Below, one piece after another: positions 1 through 8,619 of a stretch of 64,000 nucleotides of DNA. The stretch is taken from positions 32,680-96,679 of the forward strand of contig NZ_WHZU01000013.1 of NCBI RefSeq assembly GCF_010667655.1, read 5' to 3'. The notes beneath the pieces were generated by a model that saw only the letters and a list, made by a program, of their open reading frames with translations, ran no database searches and had not been told where the DNA came from. Both the position numbers and the translations under genes were made by a program. Numbering within the stretch: position 1 is the stretch's first letter; each line of letters opens with the position of its first letter. The stretch comes from Bifidobacterium saimiriisciurei (GTDB lineage: Bacteria > Actinomycetota > Actinomycetes > Actinomycetales > Bifidobacteriaceae).

Positions 1-624
1 GATTTCGTCGATGGCGGGGTCGGTGGCTTTGATTTCGTCGGCGAGTCCTCGTTTGTCGTGCAGGGCTCGGGTGATGAGGGTTTTCAGGTCGTCGGGGTCG
101 AGTGGTTCGAGTTTGACGACGACGGAGCGTGACAGCAGTGGTGAGATGACGGAGAAGCTGGGGTTTTCGGTGGTGGCGCCGATGAAGGTGACGTCGCGGT
201 TTTCGACGCTGGGCAGGAGCGCGTCCTGCTGTGATTTGGAGAAGCGGTGGACCTCGTCGATGAAGAGCACGGTTTCCCTGCCTTGGGTGATGAGGTTCTC
301 GTGGGCGCGGCGCAGTACGTCGCGTACGTCTTTGACGCCGGATGTGACGGCGGAGAGTTCTTCGAAGATGCGGCCTGATTGGTGGGCGACGATGGTGGCG
401 ATGGTGGTTTTGCCTACGCCGGGTGGTCCGAAGAGGATGATGGAGCTGGGGGCGGTGAGCGATCCTCGGCTGGCGGGTGAGGCGAGGCGGCGCAGGGGCG
501 AGCCTTCGGTGAGGATGTGGCGTTGTCCGACGACGTCGTCGAGTGTGGCGGGGCGCATGCGGACGGCGAGCGGGCGGGTGACTTCCTCGGGGGCGTCGGC
601 GGAGCTGAAGAGATCTTCTGGCAT
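1..624 (-). CDS. rarA: RarA/MgsA-type replication-associated recombination ATPase (partial, 3' end beyond left edge)
   Basis: AAA+ ATPase of the RarA (MgsA, WRNIP1) family, which acts at stalled replication forks. The 208 codons seen hold the N-terminal part: a Walker A motif GPPGVGKTT, a Walker B stretch FIDEVHRFSKSQQDALLP, and a sensor-1 region GATTENPSFSVISPLLSR, all close to the family pattern. The reading frame stays open to base 1, so the rest of the gene is outside the window. The ATG at 624-622 has no Shine-Dalgarno sequence. A TACACT hexamer sits 7 nt upstream, so the mRNA is probably leaderless. A perfect LexA box overlaps the promoter (see 637-674). The gene lies just downstream of the DUF3516 helicase, separated by that palindrome. 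Confidence 0.93.
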   Translation of the reverse strand, partial: MPEDLFSSADAPEEVTRPLAVRMRPATLDDVVGQRHILTEGSPLRRLASPASRGSLTAPSSIILFGPPGVGKTTIATIVAHQSGRIFEELSAVTSGVKDVRDVLRRAHENLITQGRETVLFIDEVHRFSKSQQDALLPSVENRDVTFIGATTENPSFSVISPLLSRSVVVKLEPLDPDDLKTLITRALHDKRGLADEIKATDPAIDEI

Positions 625-636
625 ATCGTATAGTGT

Positions 637-674
637 AGCCCACTGGTTCGAACACCTGTTCGAACCAGTGGGCT
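637..674 (-). promoter_or_regulatory. LexA (SOS) box inside a 38-bp perfect palindrome before rarA
   Basis: Arms of 17 bp (637-653 and 658-674) are perfect inverted repeats around a 4-nt centre. The core at 648-663 is TCGAACACCTGTTCGA, an exact match to the actinobacterial LexA operator TCGAAC-N4-GTTCGA. It covers the expected -35/spacer region of a leaderless rarA promoter whose -10 (TACACT on the minus strand) is at about 632-637. The full hairpin also lies between the helicase stop at 701 and rarA, so the RNA form may terminate helicase transcription. The dual role is inferred. Confidence 0.8.
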
Positions 675-700
675 TTCGGATGGGGATTGCGTGCGGTGGA

Positions 701-3250
701 TCAGTCGAGTTCTTCGACGGGGCCGACGTGGTAGTCGTCGAAGACGACTTCGGCGCTGTCCTGGGTAGCGTCGAGGTCGATGGTGCCGGCGATGGCCCAG
801 TCGTGGTCGCCGTCGGAGTCGTCGATGATCTGGCGGACCTTCCATTGGTGTTCGCTGCGTTCGGCGCCGGTGTCGAGGATGAAGTAGTCGAGGGAGCGCG
901 CTTCGGCGTCCACGTTGATGTATTCGTGGTCGTCGTAGTAGTCGTCGAGGGCGTCCTCCCAGTCGCGCAGTCCCATGCCCCAGTCGGCGTCGAGGTCGGC
1001 GAGGGTCTTGCTGTCCTCGCGGTCCATGAGCTCGATGCGGTGGAAGAGCGCGTTGCGTACGAGCACGGTGAGGCCTCTCCTGTCGTGCACGACCTCGTCG
1101 GCCTGGGTAGGCGGGGCCACGGCCGAGGCGTCGGTGGAATCGGCGCCGGCGTTCTCCCATTCGTCCACGAGGCTGGAGTCGATGCCGCGTACGACGACGC
1201 GCAGCCATGCGATGATGTCGTCGAGCCGTTCGTCGCATTTTTCCTCGGGGACGGTGCGTTCGAGCACGCGGTAGGCGTCGGACAGGTAGCGCAGCAGGGT
1301 GCCTTCGGAGCGGGCGATGTTGTATCGGGCGATGTATCCGGTGAAGTCGGATGCCGTCTCGATCATGTCGCGCAGCACGGATTTGGGGCTGAGCCAGTAG
1401 TCGTTGGCCCAGGGCACGTCCTTGCGGTATTCGTCGAACGCGGCGTCGAGCATGTCTTCGAGCGGCTTGGGGTAGGTGATGTCCTGCAGCCGGTCCATGC
1501 GCTCGTCGTAGTCGATGCCGTCGGCCTTCATGTCGGCGAGCGCCTGGTCTCGGGCCTGTCGTTCCTGGGCGCGCAGTACCTGGCGTGGGTCCTCGAGGGT
1601 GGATTCGACCATGGAGATGACGTCGAGGGCGTAGGTGTCGGATTCCGGGTCGAGCAGTTCGAGTGCGGCGAGGAGGAACGGGCTGAGGGGCTGGTCGAGG
1701 GCGAAGTCGTCGGGCAGGTCGACGGTGGTGAGGTATTCGTCGGTGCCGTCGGGTGCGGTTTCGTGTTCGATGACCTGGGTGTCGATGAGGGTGCCGAAGA
1801 TCTCGTCGGCGCGTTCGTGCAGTTTCTCCTTCTGCTTGGGGCTTTGCGCGGAGTCGTCGATGAGGTTGTTGACGCGGGTTCTGGCGTCGCCTCCCTGTTC
1901 GACTTCGGCGAGCACCATGGAGTGGGTGATGCGCATGTGGGGCGTGAGCGTTTCGGGCGGCTGGTCGATGAGTTTGTCGAGGGTGGCGTTGTTCCAGGTG
2001 ACGAAGCCTTCCTGGGGTTTCTTGCGTTTGATCTTCTTGAGTTTCTTCGGGTCGTTGCCGGCTTTGGCGAGGGCGCGCGCGTTTTCGATCTCGTATTCGG
2101 GGGCTTCGGCGATGACGAGGCCTTCGGTGTCGAATCCGGAGCGGCCGGCGCGGCCGGCGATCTGGTGGAATTCGCGGGCCTTGAGGCGTCGCATGCGGGT
2201 GCCGTCGAATTTGGTGAGTTGGGTGAGGATGACGGTGTGGATGGGTACGTTGATGCCGACGCCGAGGGTGTCGGTGCCGCAGATGATGGGCAGGAGGCCC
2301 TGCTGGGCGAGTTGTTCGACGAGGCGGCGGTATCGGGGCAGCATGCCGGCGTGGTGGACGCCGATGCCGGTGCGCAGCAGTCGTTGGAGGATCTTGCCGA
2401 AGGCGGTGGTGAATTTGGTGCCGGCGATGGCGTCCTTGATGCGGTCGCGCTGTTCCTTGGTGGTGACGCCGGCGTTGGAGAGGGCCTGGGCGGTCTCCAA
2501 CGCGGCGTCCTGGGAGAAGTGCACGACGTATACGGGGGACTCGCCCTTGCTCATGGTGCGTTCGACGGTGGCGGCCAGCGGGGTGTCGACGTATTCGTAG
2601 CTGAGCGGGATGGGGCGTTTGGCGTCGTCTACGATGGCGACGTCGCCGTTGGTGTGTTCTTCGAGCGTGTCGGCGATGCCGGTGACGTCGCCGAGGGTGG
2701 CGCTCATGAGCAGGAACTGGGTGTGCGGCAGGGTGAGCAGGGGCACCTGCCATGCCCAGCCGCGTTCGGGGTCGCCGTAGTAGTGGAATTCGTCCATGGC
2801 GACGCAGCCGATGTCGGCGCGGGGTCCTTCGCGCAGCGCCTGGTTGGCGAGGATCTCGGCGGTGCAGCAGATCACCGGCGCATCGGTGTTGATGTGGGTG
2901 TCGCCGGTGATCATGCCGACGTTGTCGCGGCCGAGCGTGGCGACGAGGTCGAAGAACTTCTCCGATACGAGGGCCTTGATGGGGGCGGTGTAGTAGGAGC
3001 GTCGGCCGGTGCACAGGGCGGCGTAGTGCATGCCCAGTGCGACCAGCGACTTTCCGGAGCCCGTCGGGGTGGACAGGATCACGTGGTCGCCGGCGAGCAG
3101 GGAGAGGATGGCCTCCTCCTGATGCGGCCATGGTTCGATGCCGCGCGAGGCGACCCAGTCGAAGAAACGGTCGTAGATGTCATCTGCGCTCAGATTGCGG
3201 TCGTCGTCGCCGTAGCCCGGAATCAGCGCTTCCAAGGTTCCTTGTTCCAC
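701..3250 (-). CDS. DEAD/DEAH-box superfamily II helicase with DUF3516 (Ski2/HelY-like)
   Basis: An 849-residue ATP-dependent RNA/DNA helicase. Walker A TPTGSGKS is at residues 61-68, DEFH (motif II) at about 153, and motif III is MSATLGDV. The C-terminal RecA-like domain holds GTDTLGVGINVP and the motif VI sequence HQIAGRAGRSGFDTEG. The remaining 400 residues match the DUF3516 region found on actinobacterial helicases of this size. The open frame extends further upstream, but the homologous part begins at the GTG at 3250-3248. That codon has a GGAG 3 nt before it and a TACACT hexamer 8 nt before it. The cellular RNA target is unknown; RNA turnover or ribosome quality control is usually proposed for Ski2-like enzymes. 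Confidence 0.9.
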   Translation of the reverse strand: MEQGTLEALIPGYGDDDRNLSADDIYDRFFDWVASRGIEPWPHQEEAILSLLAGDHVILSTPTGSGKSLVALGMHYAALCTGRRSYYTAPIKALVSEKFFDLVATLGRDNVGMITGDTHINTDAPVICCTAEILANQALREGPRADIGCVAMDEFHYYGDPERGWAWQVPLLTLPHTQFLLMSATLGDVTGIADTLEEHTNGDVAIVDDAKRPIPLSYEYVDTPLAATVERTMSKGESPVYVVHFSQDAALETAQALSNAGVTTKEQRDRIKDAIAGTKFTTAFGKILQRLLRTGIGVHHAGMLPRYRRLVEQLAQQGLLPIICGTDTLGVGINVPIHTVILTQLTKFDGTRMRRLKAREFHQIAGRAGRSGFDTEGLVIAEAPEYEIENARALAKAGNDPKKLKKIKRKKPQEGFVTWNNATLDKLIDQPPETLTPHMRITHSMVLAEVEQGGDARTRVNNLIDDSAQSPKQKEKLHERADEIFGTLIDTQVIEHETAPDGTDEYLTTVDLPDDFALDQPLSPFLLAALELLDPESDTYALDVISMVESTLEDPRQVLRAQERQARDQALADMKADGIDYDERMDRLQDITYPKPLEDMLDAAFDEYRKDVPWANDYWLSPKSVLRDMIETASDFTGYIARYNIARSEGTLLRYLSDAYRVLERTVPEEKCDERLDDIIAWLRVVVRGIDSSLVDEWENAGADSTDASAVAPPTQADEVVHDRRGLTVLVRNALFHRIELMDREDSKTLADLDADWGMGLRDWEDALDDYYDDHEYINVDAEARSLDYFILDTGAERSEHQWKVRQIIDDSDGDHDWAIAGTIDLDATQDSAEVVFDDYHVGPVEELD

Positions 3251-3274
3251 GGGCTCCAAGTGTAGCGTGTGGTG

Positions 3275-3295
3275 GGGGCCGTGCCGGACGGCCCC
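3275..3295 (-). terminator. Hairpin after the PPK2 gene
   Basis: GGGGCCGT and ACGGCCCC form an 8-bp perfect stem with a 5-nt loop, 24 bp after the PPK2 stop codon. There is no clear U-tract, so this may be a weak or factor-assisted terminator. It also overlaps the region just upstream of the helicase promoter. Confidence 0.5.
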
Positions 3296-3318
3296 GCCGG
3301 TGTTCGCCGATGCCGTGT

Positions 3319-4299
3319 TCAGGATTCGAGGCGGCGGCGCGCCTCGTCGAAGTCGAAGTCGGCCCCGGGCCAGGAGAGCTCCATGCTTTTCAGGGTGACG
3401 CGCAGGAGTTCGGAGACGACGGCCCTGGAGTACCAGCGGTTGTCGGCGGGCACGATGTACCAGGGGGCGTAGTCGGTGCTCGTGTTCTCGAACACGTCCT
3501 GCCATGCGGCCATGTAGTCGTCCCATCGGTCGCGCGCCTCGAGGTCGGAGACGTCGAACTTCCAGTATTTCGTCGGGTCGTCGAGTCGTTCGAGGAACTG
3601 CTTGCGCTGGGCTTCGCGGGAGACGACGAGGAAGATCTTGACGACCGCGCATCCGTCGGCGACGAGCTCCTTCTCGAATCGTCGGATGACGTCGTAGCGG
3701 CGTCTCCAGGCGTCCTCCTCCATGGACTGGTATACGTTCGGCATGACGACGTCCTCGTAATGGGAGCGGTCGAAGATGGACATCCATCCGTTGGCGGGCA
3801 GTTCGCGGCGGATGCGCCAGAGAAAGTCGTGGGAGGCCTCCTCGTCGGTGGGCCGTCCGAAGCCGTGGTAGTGGATGCCCATGGGGTTGACCTGACGGAA
3901 CACGTGCCGTACAATGCCGCCTTTGCCGGAGGCGTCCATGCCCTGCAGCACGATGAGCAGCCGTCGGTTGCTGCCGTGCGCGCCGTTGGCGTAGAGCAGT
4001 TCCTGGTAGCGTGCGATCTCGATGGCGCTCAGGGCGATGAACCGTTCGCCCTCGTCGCGGGTGGCGTGGAATCCCGGGGTGGATGGGCCCTTGACGTCGG
4101 CGAGGTCGGTGACGCCCTGTCCGAAACGGAGCCTGGACGACGGATGCTTGCTCCATACCGAGCTGAGCCGTTCGGATGTCTCGCTTGCCAGCTCCAATCG
4201 CCTTTGCAGGGACTTGCGGCGTTTGATGGCCTTGTCGAGGCCTCGGCTGGAATCGGATGCGCTTTTCAGTGTGCTGCTGATGTATCGGGTGTCGCCCAT
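3319..4299 (-). CDS. ppk2: Polyphosphate kinase 2 family protein (PPK2)
   Basis: A 326-residue cytosolic kinase that moves phosphate between inorganic polyphosphate and nucleotides. The Walker A-like loop GMDASGKGG and the lid/Walker B sequence FDRSHYEDV identify the family, and the WKFDVSDLEARDRWDDYMAAW segment region is typical of the actinobacterial PPK2 group. The start at 4299 is chosen because GGAGGAGGC lies 5-12 nt upstream; the longer frame upstream has no such site. Whether it prefers AMP, ADP or GDP cannot be told from sequence by eye. A hairpin follows at 3275-3295. Confidence 0.9.
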   Translation of the reverse strand: MGDTRYISSTLKSASDSSRGLDKAIKRRKSLQRRLELASETSERLSSVWSKHPSSRLRFGQGVTDLADVKGPSTPGFHATRDEGERFIALSAIEIARYQELLYANGAHGSNRRLLIVLQGMDASGKGGIVRHVFRQVNPMGIHYHGFGRPTDEEASHDFLWRIRRELPANGWMSIFDRSHYEDVVMPNVYQSMEEDAWRRRYDVIRRFEKELVADGCAVVKIFLVVSREAQRKQFLERLDDPTKYWKFDVSDLEARDRWDDYMAAWQDVFENTSTDYAPWYIVPADNRWYSRAVVSELLRVTLKSMELSWPGADFDFDEARRRLES

Positions 4300-4346
4300 G
4301 GCTGCCTCCTCCGCGTTGAGTTGGTGGACACCACTGTAGTCCCCTT

Positions 4347-6017
4347 TCAGCCCCGGCCGCGTGATTTCATGTGGTCGATGAGCGTCTGCGCGTATGGCAC
4401 GTGGGTGTCGGCGTACCCGGTGCCGTCGAGGAACGCCGTATAGCCGTCGCCCCCGGTGAGCAGGAACGTGTTGCCGGCCACGACGATCCGGTCGTCGTCG
4501 GCGACCGGCCGGCCGTTCACGACGAGGTGTTCGACCGTCGGCGCGTCGGCGCCGTTGAATCGGACATCGTATCGCACGTTCGAGGATATGCCGAGATGCC
4601 CGTTGCGCCATGCGCCGTCCCTGCGATGCCATTGCTGGGCGATGACGCGTCTCATCTGCTTGCCGGTGAGTGTCGTCACCGCGTTGTCGAACTGCAGGGC
4701 CATCATGTCCTTCGCCTCGCGCACGGTGACGAATCCGTCGCCGTCGAGGTCGAGCGCCCGGGTGCGCAGACTGCCGGGGTTGACGAACCCCACCGATGCC
4801 CCGGCTCCCGCGACGGTGCGTCTCGCGCCGTCGAGCGCGGCGTCGGCGATCAGCGTTTCCAGACCGTCCCGTCCTTTGGGCGTGGTCTTGTCGTAGGGTT
4901 CGTCGACGGAGGAGACCACGATGTCGCCGCCGCGCCGCGCCGCCGCGTCCGCCCGTCTGACGATGGCGTCCACGCGTTCAAGCGACGTGTTGGTCGTGCG
5001 TGCGGCGTTGATGACCCGGGCCGGGTCCCCATCCCCTGCGGACATGCCGACGACCGGCGTGCCGAAGGCGTCGTTGACCGTGACCCTGGCGTCCCTGCCG
5101 CCGCCCGCGACGAGCAGGTCCTGCACGGCGACCTGGCGTCCGAAGGATCCGGCTTCGACGATGGGGGCTCCCGAACGGGTGTGCCGGCCGGTCTTCACCG
5201 CGTGGGTGTGGCCGGCGTAGACCAGGTCGACGTTGGCGTCGAGGCTCTTCGGGGAGCGGGCGATGACGTCGGCGTCCTCGTGGATGAGCGCGACGACGGC
5301 GTCGGCCTCGCCGTTGCGCTCGTCGCCGTCGGAGAGCCGGTCGGCCACACGGTTGACCTGCTCGAGGGCCTTGCCGTCCATGCGTACGTCGTTCATTATG
5401 CTTCGCGAGAGCACAGAGCCGAGGCCGTCCGTCACGGCGCCGACGAAGGCGATGCGTTTGCCGTTGACGATGCGTATCGTGTAGTCATGCAGGCGGGAGA
5501 ATTCGCCGGCCTTGTGGATGTTCGCCGCCAGCCAGTCGAGATGGTTCTTCGGCGCCGATATCCGCTCGCCGAAGTCGTTCACGCCCCGGTCGAGCTCATG
5601 GTTGCCCATGGCGGATACGCCCAGTCCCCATGCCCGCGCCATGGCGAGGGTGGGCTCGTCCTTCTGCGAGCCGGATTCGTAGGGCGATCCGCCCACGAGG
5701 TCGCCCGCGGAGACCAACACGGTGTTGCCGGGGTTGTATTCCTCGGCCTTTTCGAACCGTTCGCCGACCCATCGTCCGTTTTCGATGTGGCCGTGGAAGT
5801 CGGTGATGGCCGCGATGGTGATCTTGCGTTCGTCCTCCGCCGCGCTCGTGGTCCGTGAGGCCGCGGCACCGGCGAGGAAGGATACGGCGGCGAGAACCGT
5901 GACGGCTCTCGCCAGCCAGGACAGGGTGCTTTTCGACAGGATGCTTTTCTCGGTGCTGCTCTCGAATCCCACGCCTGCCACGGTATCGGGGCAAGGTTGA
6001 CGAGTTTGGTTACGCAA
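4347..6017 (-). CDS. Secreted 5'-nucleotidase / metallophosphatase
   Basis: About 556 residues with an N-terminal signal peptide (hydrophobic run WLARAVTVLAAVSFLAGAAA, then TTSAAEDE). The calcineurin-like metal site is present as DFHGH, AGD, GNHELDRG and GHTH. The C-terminal half has the 5'-nucleotidase substrate domain, with GFVNPGSLR and GDGYTAF near the end. It should act outside the cell, releasing nucleosides and phosphate from nucleotides. No LPXTG anchor or C-terminal membrane segment is seen, so it is probably released or held non-covalently. The start is uncertain: the longest frame begins with TTG at 6017, and in-frame GTG codons follow within about 20 codons; none has a good ribosome binding site. 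Confidence 0.87.
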   Translation of the reverse strand: MRNQTRQPCPDTVAGVGFESSTEKSILSKSTLSWLARAVTVLAAVSFLAGAAASRTTSAAEDERKITIAAITDFHGHIENGRWVGERFEKAEEYNPGNTVLVSAGDLVGGSPYESGSQKDEPTLAMARAWGLGVSAMGNHELDRGVNDFGERISAPKNHLDWLAANIHKAGEFSRLHDYTIRIVNGKRIAFVGAVTDGLGSVLSRSIMNDVRMDGKALEQVNRVADRLSDGDERNGEADAVVALIHEDADVIARSPKSLDANVDLVYAGHTHAVKTGRHTRSGAPIVEAGSFGRQVAVQDLLVAGGGRDARVTVNDAFGTPVVGMSAGDGDPARVINAARTTNTSLERVDAIVRRADAAARRGGDIVVSSVDEPYDKTTPKGRDGLETLIADAALDGARRTVAGAGASVGFVNPGSLRTRALDLDGDGFVTVREAKDMMALQFDNAVTTLTGKQMRRVIAQQWHRRDGAWRNGHLGISSNVRYDVRFNGADAPTVEHLVVNGRPVADDDRIVVAGNTFLLTGGDGYTAFLDGTGYADTHVPYAQTLIDHMKSRGRG

Positions 6018-6059
6018 TCGGATTCGAGGCTACGGCATGGTGAATTCTTGCAGTCAGTC

Positions 6060-7688
6060 TCAGTGGTTGCGGATGGCGTTGCGCAGGGGCAGGACGCTGG
6101 CGGGCGGGACGGACAGTTCGTCGAGACCGAGGCGCAGGAACGTGTCGGTCAGGCTCAGGTCCGCGCCGAGTTCGCCGCAGATGCCGCACCAGATGTTGTG
6201 GCGGTGCGCGGCCTCGACGGCCATGCGGATCATGCGCAGCACGGCGGGCGAGTGCGGGTCGGCGAAGCGAGCGAGGTTCGGGTTCTGCCGGTCGCAGGCC
6301 AGCGTGTACTGGGTCAGGTCGTTGGTGCCGATGGAGAAGAAGTCGACCTCGGCGGCCAGTTCGTCGGCCATGATCACCGAGGCGGGCGTCTCGATCATGA
6401 TGCCGACCTGGATGCGCTCGTCGAAGTCGACGTGCCCGCCGCGCAGCTCGTCCTTGACCTCGTCGAGGATCTTCTTGGCGTCGCGCACCTCCTGGACGGA
6501 GGTTATCATGGGCAGCATGATGGCGATGTTGCCGTACGCGGAGGCGCGCAGCAGGGCGCGCAGCTGGACCTTGAAGATCTCCGGCCGGGTCAGGCAGATG
6601 CGAATGGCACGGTAGCCGAGGGCGGGATTGTCCTCATGCTCGAGGTTGAAGTAGCCGACCTGCTTGTCCGCGCCGATGTCGAGCGTGCGGATCACGACGA
6701 GCCGGTCGCCCATCTTCTGCGCGACTTCCCTGTAGGCCTCGAACTGGAATTCCTCGGTCGGCCAGTCCTCGCTCTCCAGGTACAGGAACTCGCTGCGGAA
6801 CAGGCCGATGCCCTCGGCGTCGTTGGCCAATACGGCGGCCACGTCCGAGGGGCGACCGATGTTGGCGTACAGACGCACCTGCTGGCCGCTCTTGGTCTCG
6901 GTGGGCTTGCCCTTGAGCTCCTGCAGGAGGCGCAGGTGCTCCTCGAACTGGGCCTTCCTGCCCTGGTATTCGGCGAGGGTCTTCTCATCCGGGTCCACGA
7001 ACACCAGGCCGCTGGTGCCGTCGATCACGGCGGTACGGCCGTCGTCGGCCGGGTCGAAGGCGTCGCCGATGCCGATGATGGCGGGCAGGCCCATCGTGCG
7101 GGCCAGGATCGCGGTGTGCGAGTTCGCGGAACCCCTGGCGGTCACGAAGCCCAAAACCTTGGACCGGTCGAGCTGCACGGTCTCGCTGGGGGCCAAGTCC
7201 TCGGCGAGGATGATGCGGCTATCGCCGCCTGTGTCTGCCGCGGTGCCGCCGCGCCGTCCTTCGAGCACGTTGATCACGCGGCGGGAAACATCCTTGACGT
7301 CGGCGGCGCGCGCCTGCATGTACGAGTTGTCCATTGCTGCGAACATGGCGGCGAACTGTTCGGCGGTGCTGTTGACCGCGAACTCGGCGTTCACCTTGCT
7401 CGATGTGATCAGGTCCTCGATGCTCTCCACGTAGTCCGGATCCTGGAGCATGAGCCGGTGGGTGTCGAACAATTCCGCCTTGCCCTCGCCGAACTCGGCC
7501 GCGGTTCTGTCGCGTAATTGCTTCAATTGGGCGACGGCCGCGTCACGGGCCGACCGGAAGCGCTCCACCTCGGACTGCGGGTCGTCGGGCGAACGGCGTT
7601 CCACGGCATGGCCGGCGGTATCGGGCACGTGAATCACGCCGATGGCGATGCCGGCGGACACGCCGACGCCTCGTATCATTCCCATCAT
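6060..7688 (-). CDS. ptsI: PTS enzyme I (phosphoenolpyruvate-protein phosphotransferase)
   Basis: A 542-residue soluble enzyme that takes phosphate from PEP and gives it to HPr, the first step of PTS sugar uptake. The phosphorylated histidine is in ARGSANSHTAILAR (His about residue 191). The PEP-binding half has the signature SIGTNDLTQYTLACDRQN and the catalytic cysteine region CGICGELGAD. The length is slightly below the usual 555-575. GGGGAGGGG precedes two tandem ATG codons; the first gives start 7688. It follows the menG-like gene by only 9 bp, so the two are probably co-transcribed. No HPr gene or sugar-specific EII gene is in the window. Confidence 0.95.
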   Translation of the reverse strand: MMGMIRGVGVSAGIAIGVIHVPDTAGHAVERRSPDDPQSEVERFRSARDAAVAQLKQLRDRTAAEFGEGKAELFDTHRLMLQDPDYVESIEDLITSSKVNAEFAVNSTAEQFAAMFAAMDNSYMQARAADVKDVSRRVINVLEGRRGGTAADTGGDSRIILAEDLAPSETVQLDRSKVLGFVTARGSANSHTAILARTMGLPAIIGIGDAFDPADDGRTAVIDGTSGLVFVDPDEKTLAEYQGRKAQFEEHLRLLQELKGKPTETKSGQQVRLYANIGRPSDVAAVLANDAEGIGLFRSEFLYLESEDWPTEEFQFEAYREVAQKMGDRLVVIRTLDIGADKQVGYFNLEHEDNPALGYRAIRICLTRPEIFKVQLRALLRASAYGNIAIMLPMITSVQEVRDAKKILDEVKDELRGGHVDFDERIQVGIMIETPASVIMADELAAEVDFFSIGTNDLTQYTLACDRQNPNLARFADPHSPAVLRMIRMAVEAAHRHNIWCGICGELGADLSLTDTFLRLGLDELSVPPASVLPLRNAIRNH

Positions 7689-7697
7689 GCCCCTCCC

Positions 7698-8438
7698 CTA
7701 TGCCACGGCCCGGCACAGCGATGCGATGCCGCCGGACAGGGGCCTTGCCGCCACGTCATGCCACCCCGTCTCGCGCAGCATCGCCATGACGCCATGTCGG
7801 CCCGGCCATTGGGCGATGGATGCGTTGAGATACCGGTAGGCGTCGGCGCCGCCGCCGATCAGGCCCCCCAGAAGCGGCAGCATCACGGTCGAGTAGCGCG
7901 TGTAGACCGCACGCCACAGGAGATCGTCCGGCATGTCGAAGTCAAGGACGACGATGCGGCCGCCGGGACGGCATACGCGTCGCATCTGCGCGAGCGCGAC
8001 CTCAGGATACGGCATGTTTCTCAGTCCGTAGGAGACGGTCACGGCGTCGAACTCCCCGTCGGCGAACGGCAGCCGCATGGCGTCGGCGGCGACGTAACGC
8101 ACTTCCCCGCGTCGAATGCCATGCCGGTTCACACGGGACCCATCGGTTTCACGTCGGCAAGCCACGGCGAGCATGCCGTCGGCGATGTCGCAGCCGATGA
8201 CGTCGGCGCCGCGGTTCGCGAGCGCGCGGGAGGATGCTCCGGTTCCGCAGGCGACGTCGAGGATGTGCAGGCCGGCGAGGGAGCCGCCGCGGGTGGTTTC
8301 CAGCGCACGGACCGCGGCGCGTCGCCATAGCCGGTCCTGTCCCATCGAGGCGAGATCGTTGACGAGGTCGTAGCGTTCGGCGATTGTGGAGAACATGGCG
8401 TTCTGCCGCCGTGTGCTCTTGCGGGTGTCCGTGTCCAT
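7698..8438 (-). CDS. MenG/UbiE-type quinone methyltransferase
   Basis: A 246-residue class I SAM-dependent methyltransferase. The SAM-binding motif I is LDVACGTGASSRALANRGA, and the MenG/UbiE hallmarks are FDAVTVSYGLRNMPYPEVAL and the following PGGRIVVLDF. In other bacteria this enzyme methylates demethylmenaquinone. Bifidobacteria are not known for a respiratory menaquinone pathway, so the true substrate is open. The start at 8438 has no Shine-Dalgarno; TATCGT lies 6 nt upstream, which fits a leaderless mRNA. The longer upstream frame is rejected because the extra residues are Arg/Ala-rich and unlike the family. It lies immediately upstream of ptsI. Confidence 0.82.
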   Translation of the reverse strand: MDTDTRKSTRRQNAMFSTIAERYDLVNDLASMGQDRLWRRAAVRALETTRGGSLAGLHILDVACGTGASSRALANRGADVIGCDIADGMLAVACRRETDGSRVNRHGIRRGEVRYVAADAMRLPFADGEFDAVTVSYGLRNMPYPEVALAQMRRVCRPGGRIVVLDFDMPDDLLWRAVYTRYSTVMLPLLGGLIGGGADAYRYLNASIAQWPGRHGVMAMLRETGWHDVAARPLSGGIASLCRAVA

Positions 8439-8536
8439 GTGCCCACGATACCGCGTGTCGCGGATGCGGCCGGTGCGCGGCGTATTCGCTCGCGGGAGGG
8501 CTGTTCTTCGGTCGGATGCCGCGGTCGGATATGGGA

Positions 8537-8570
8537 AAGGCCTCCGCGCGGTTCGTCGCGCGGAGGCCTT
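8537..8570 (-). terminator. Terminator of the gluABCD operon
   Basis: A 14-bp perfect stem (AAGGCCTCCGCGCG paired with its complement) and a 6-nt loop lie 50 bp after the gluD stop codon. On the minus strand the hairpin is followed by TTTCCC. The rest of the 8439-8619 gap holds only the menG-like promoter. Confidence 0.75.
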
Positions 8571-8619
8571 CACGGCCGTCGGTTCTTCACCGTCTGGCCG
8601 TCATCGATGGTGACGGGGG

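Noticed and set aside
11..3265. Open frame of 1084 codons on the plus strand, opposite rarA and the helicase
   Set aside because: It runs antisense to two well-supported genes, and its Val/Gly/Asp-rich translation is the usual mirror of GC-rich coding sequence; no family is seen.
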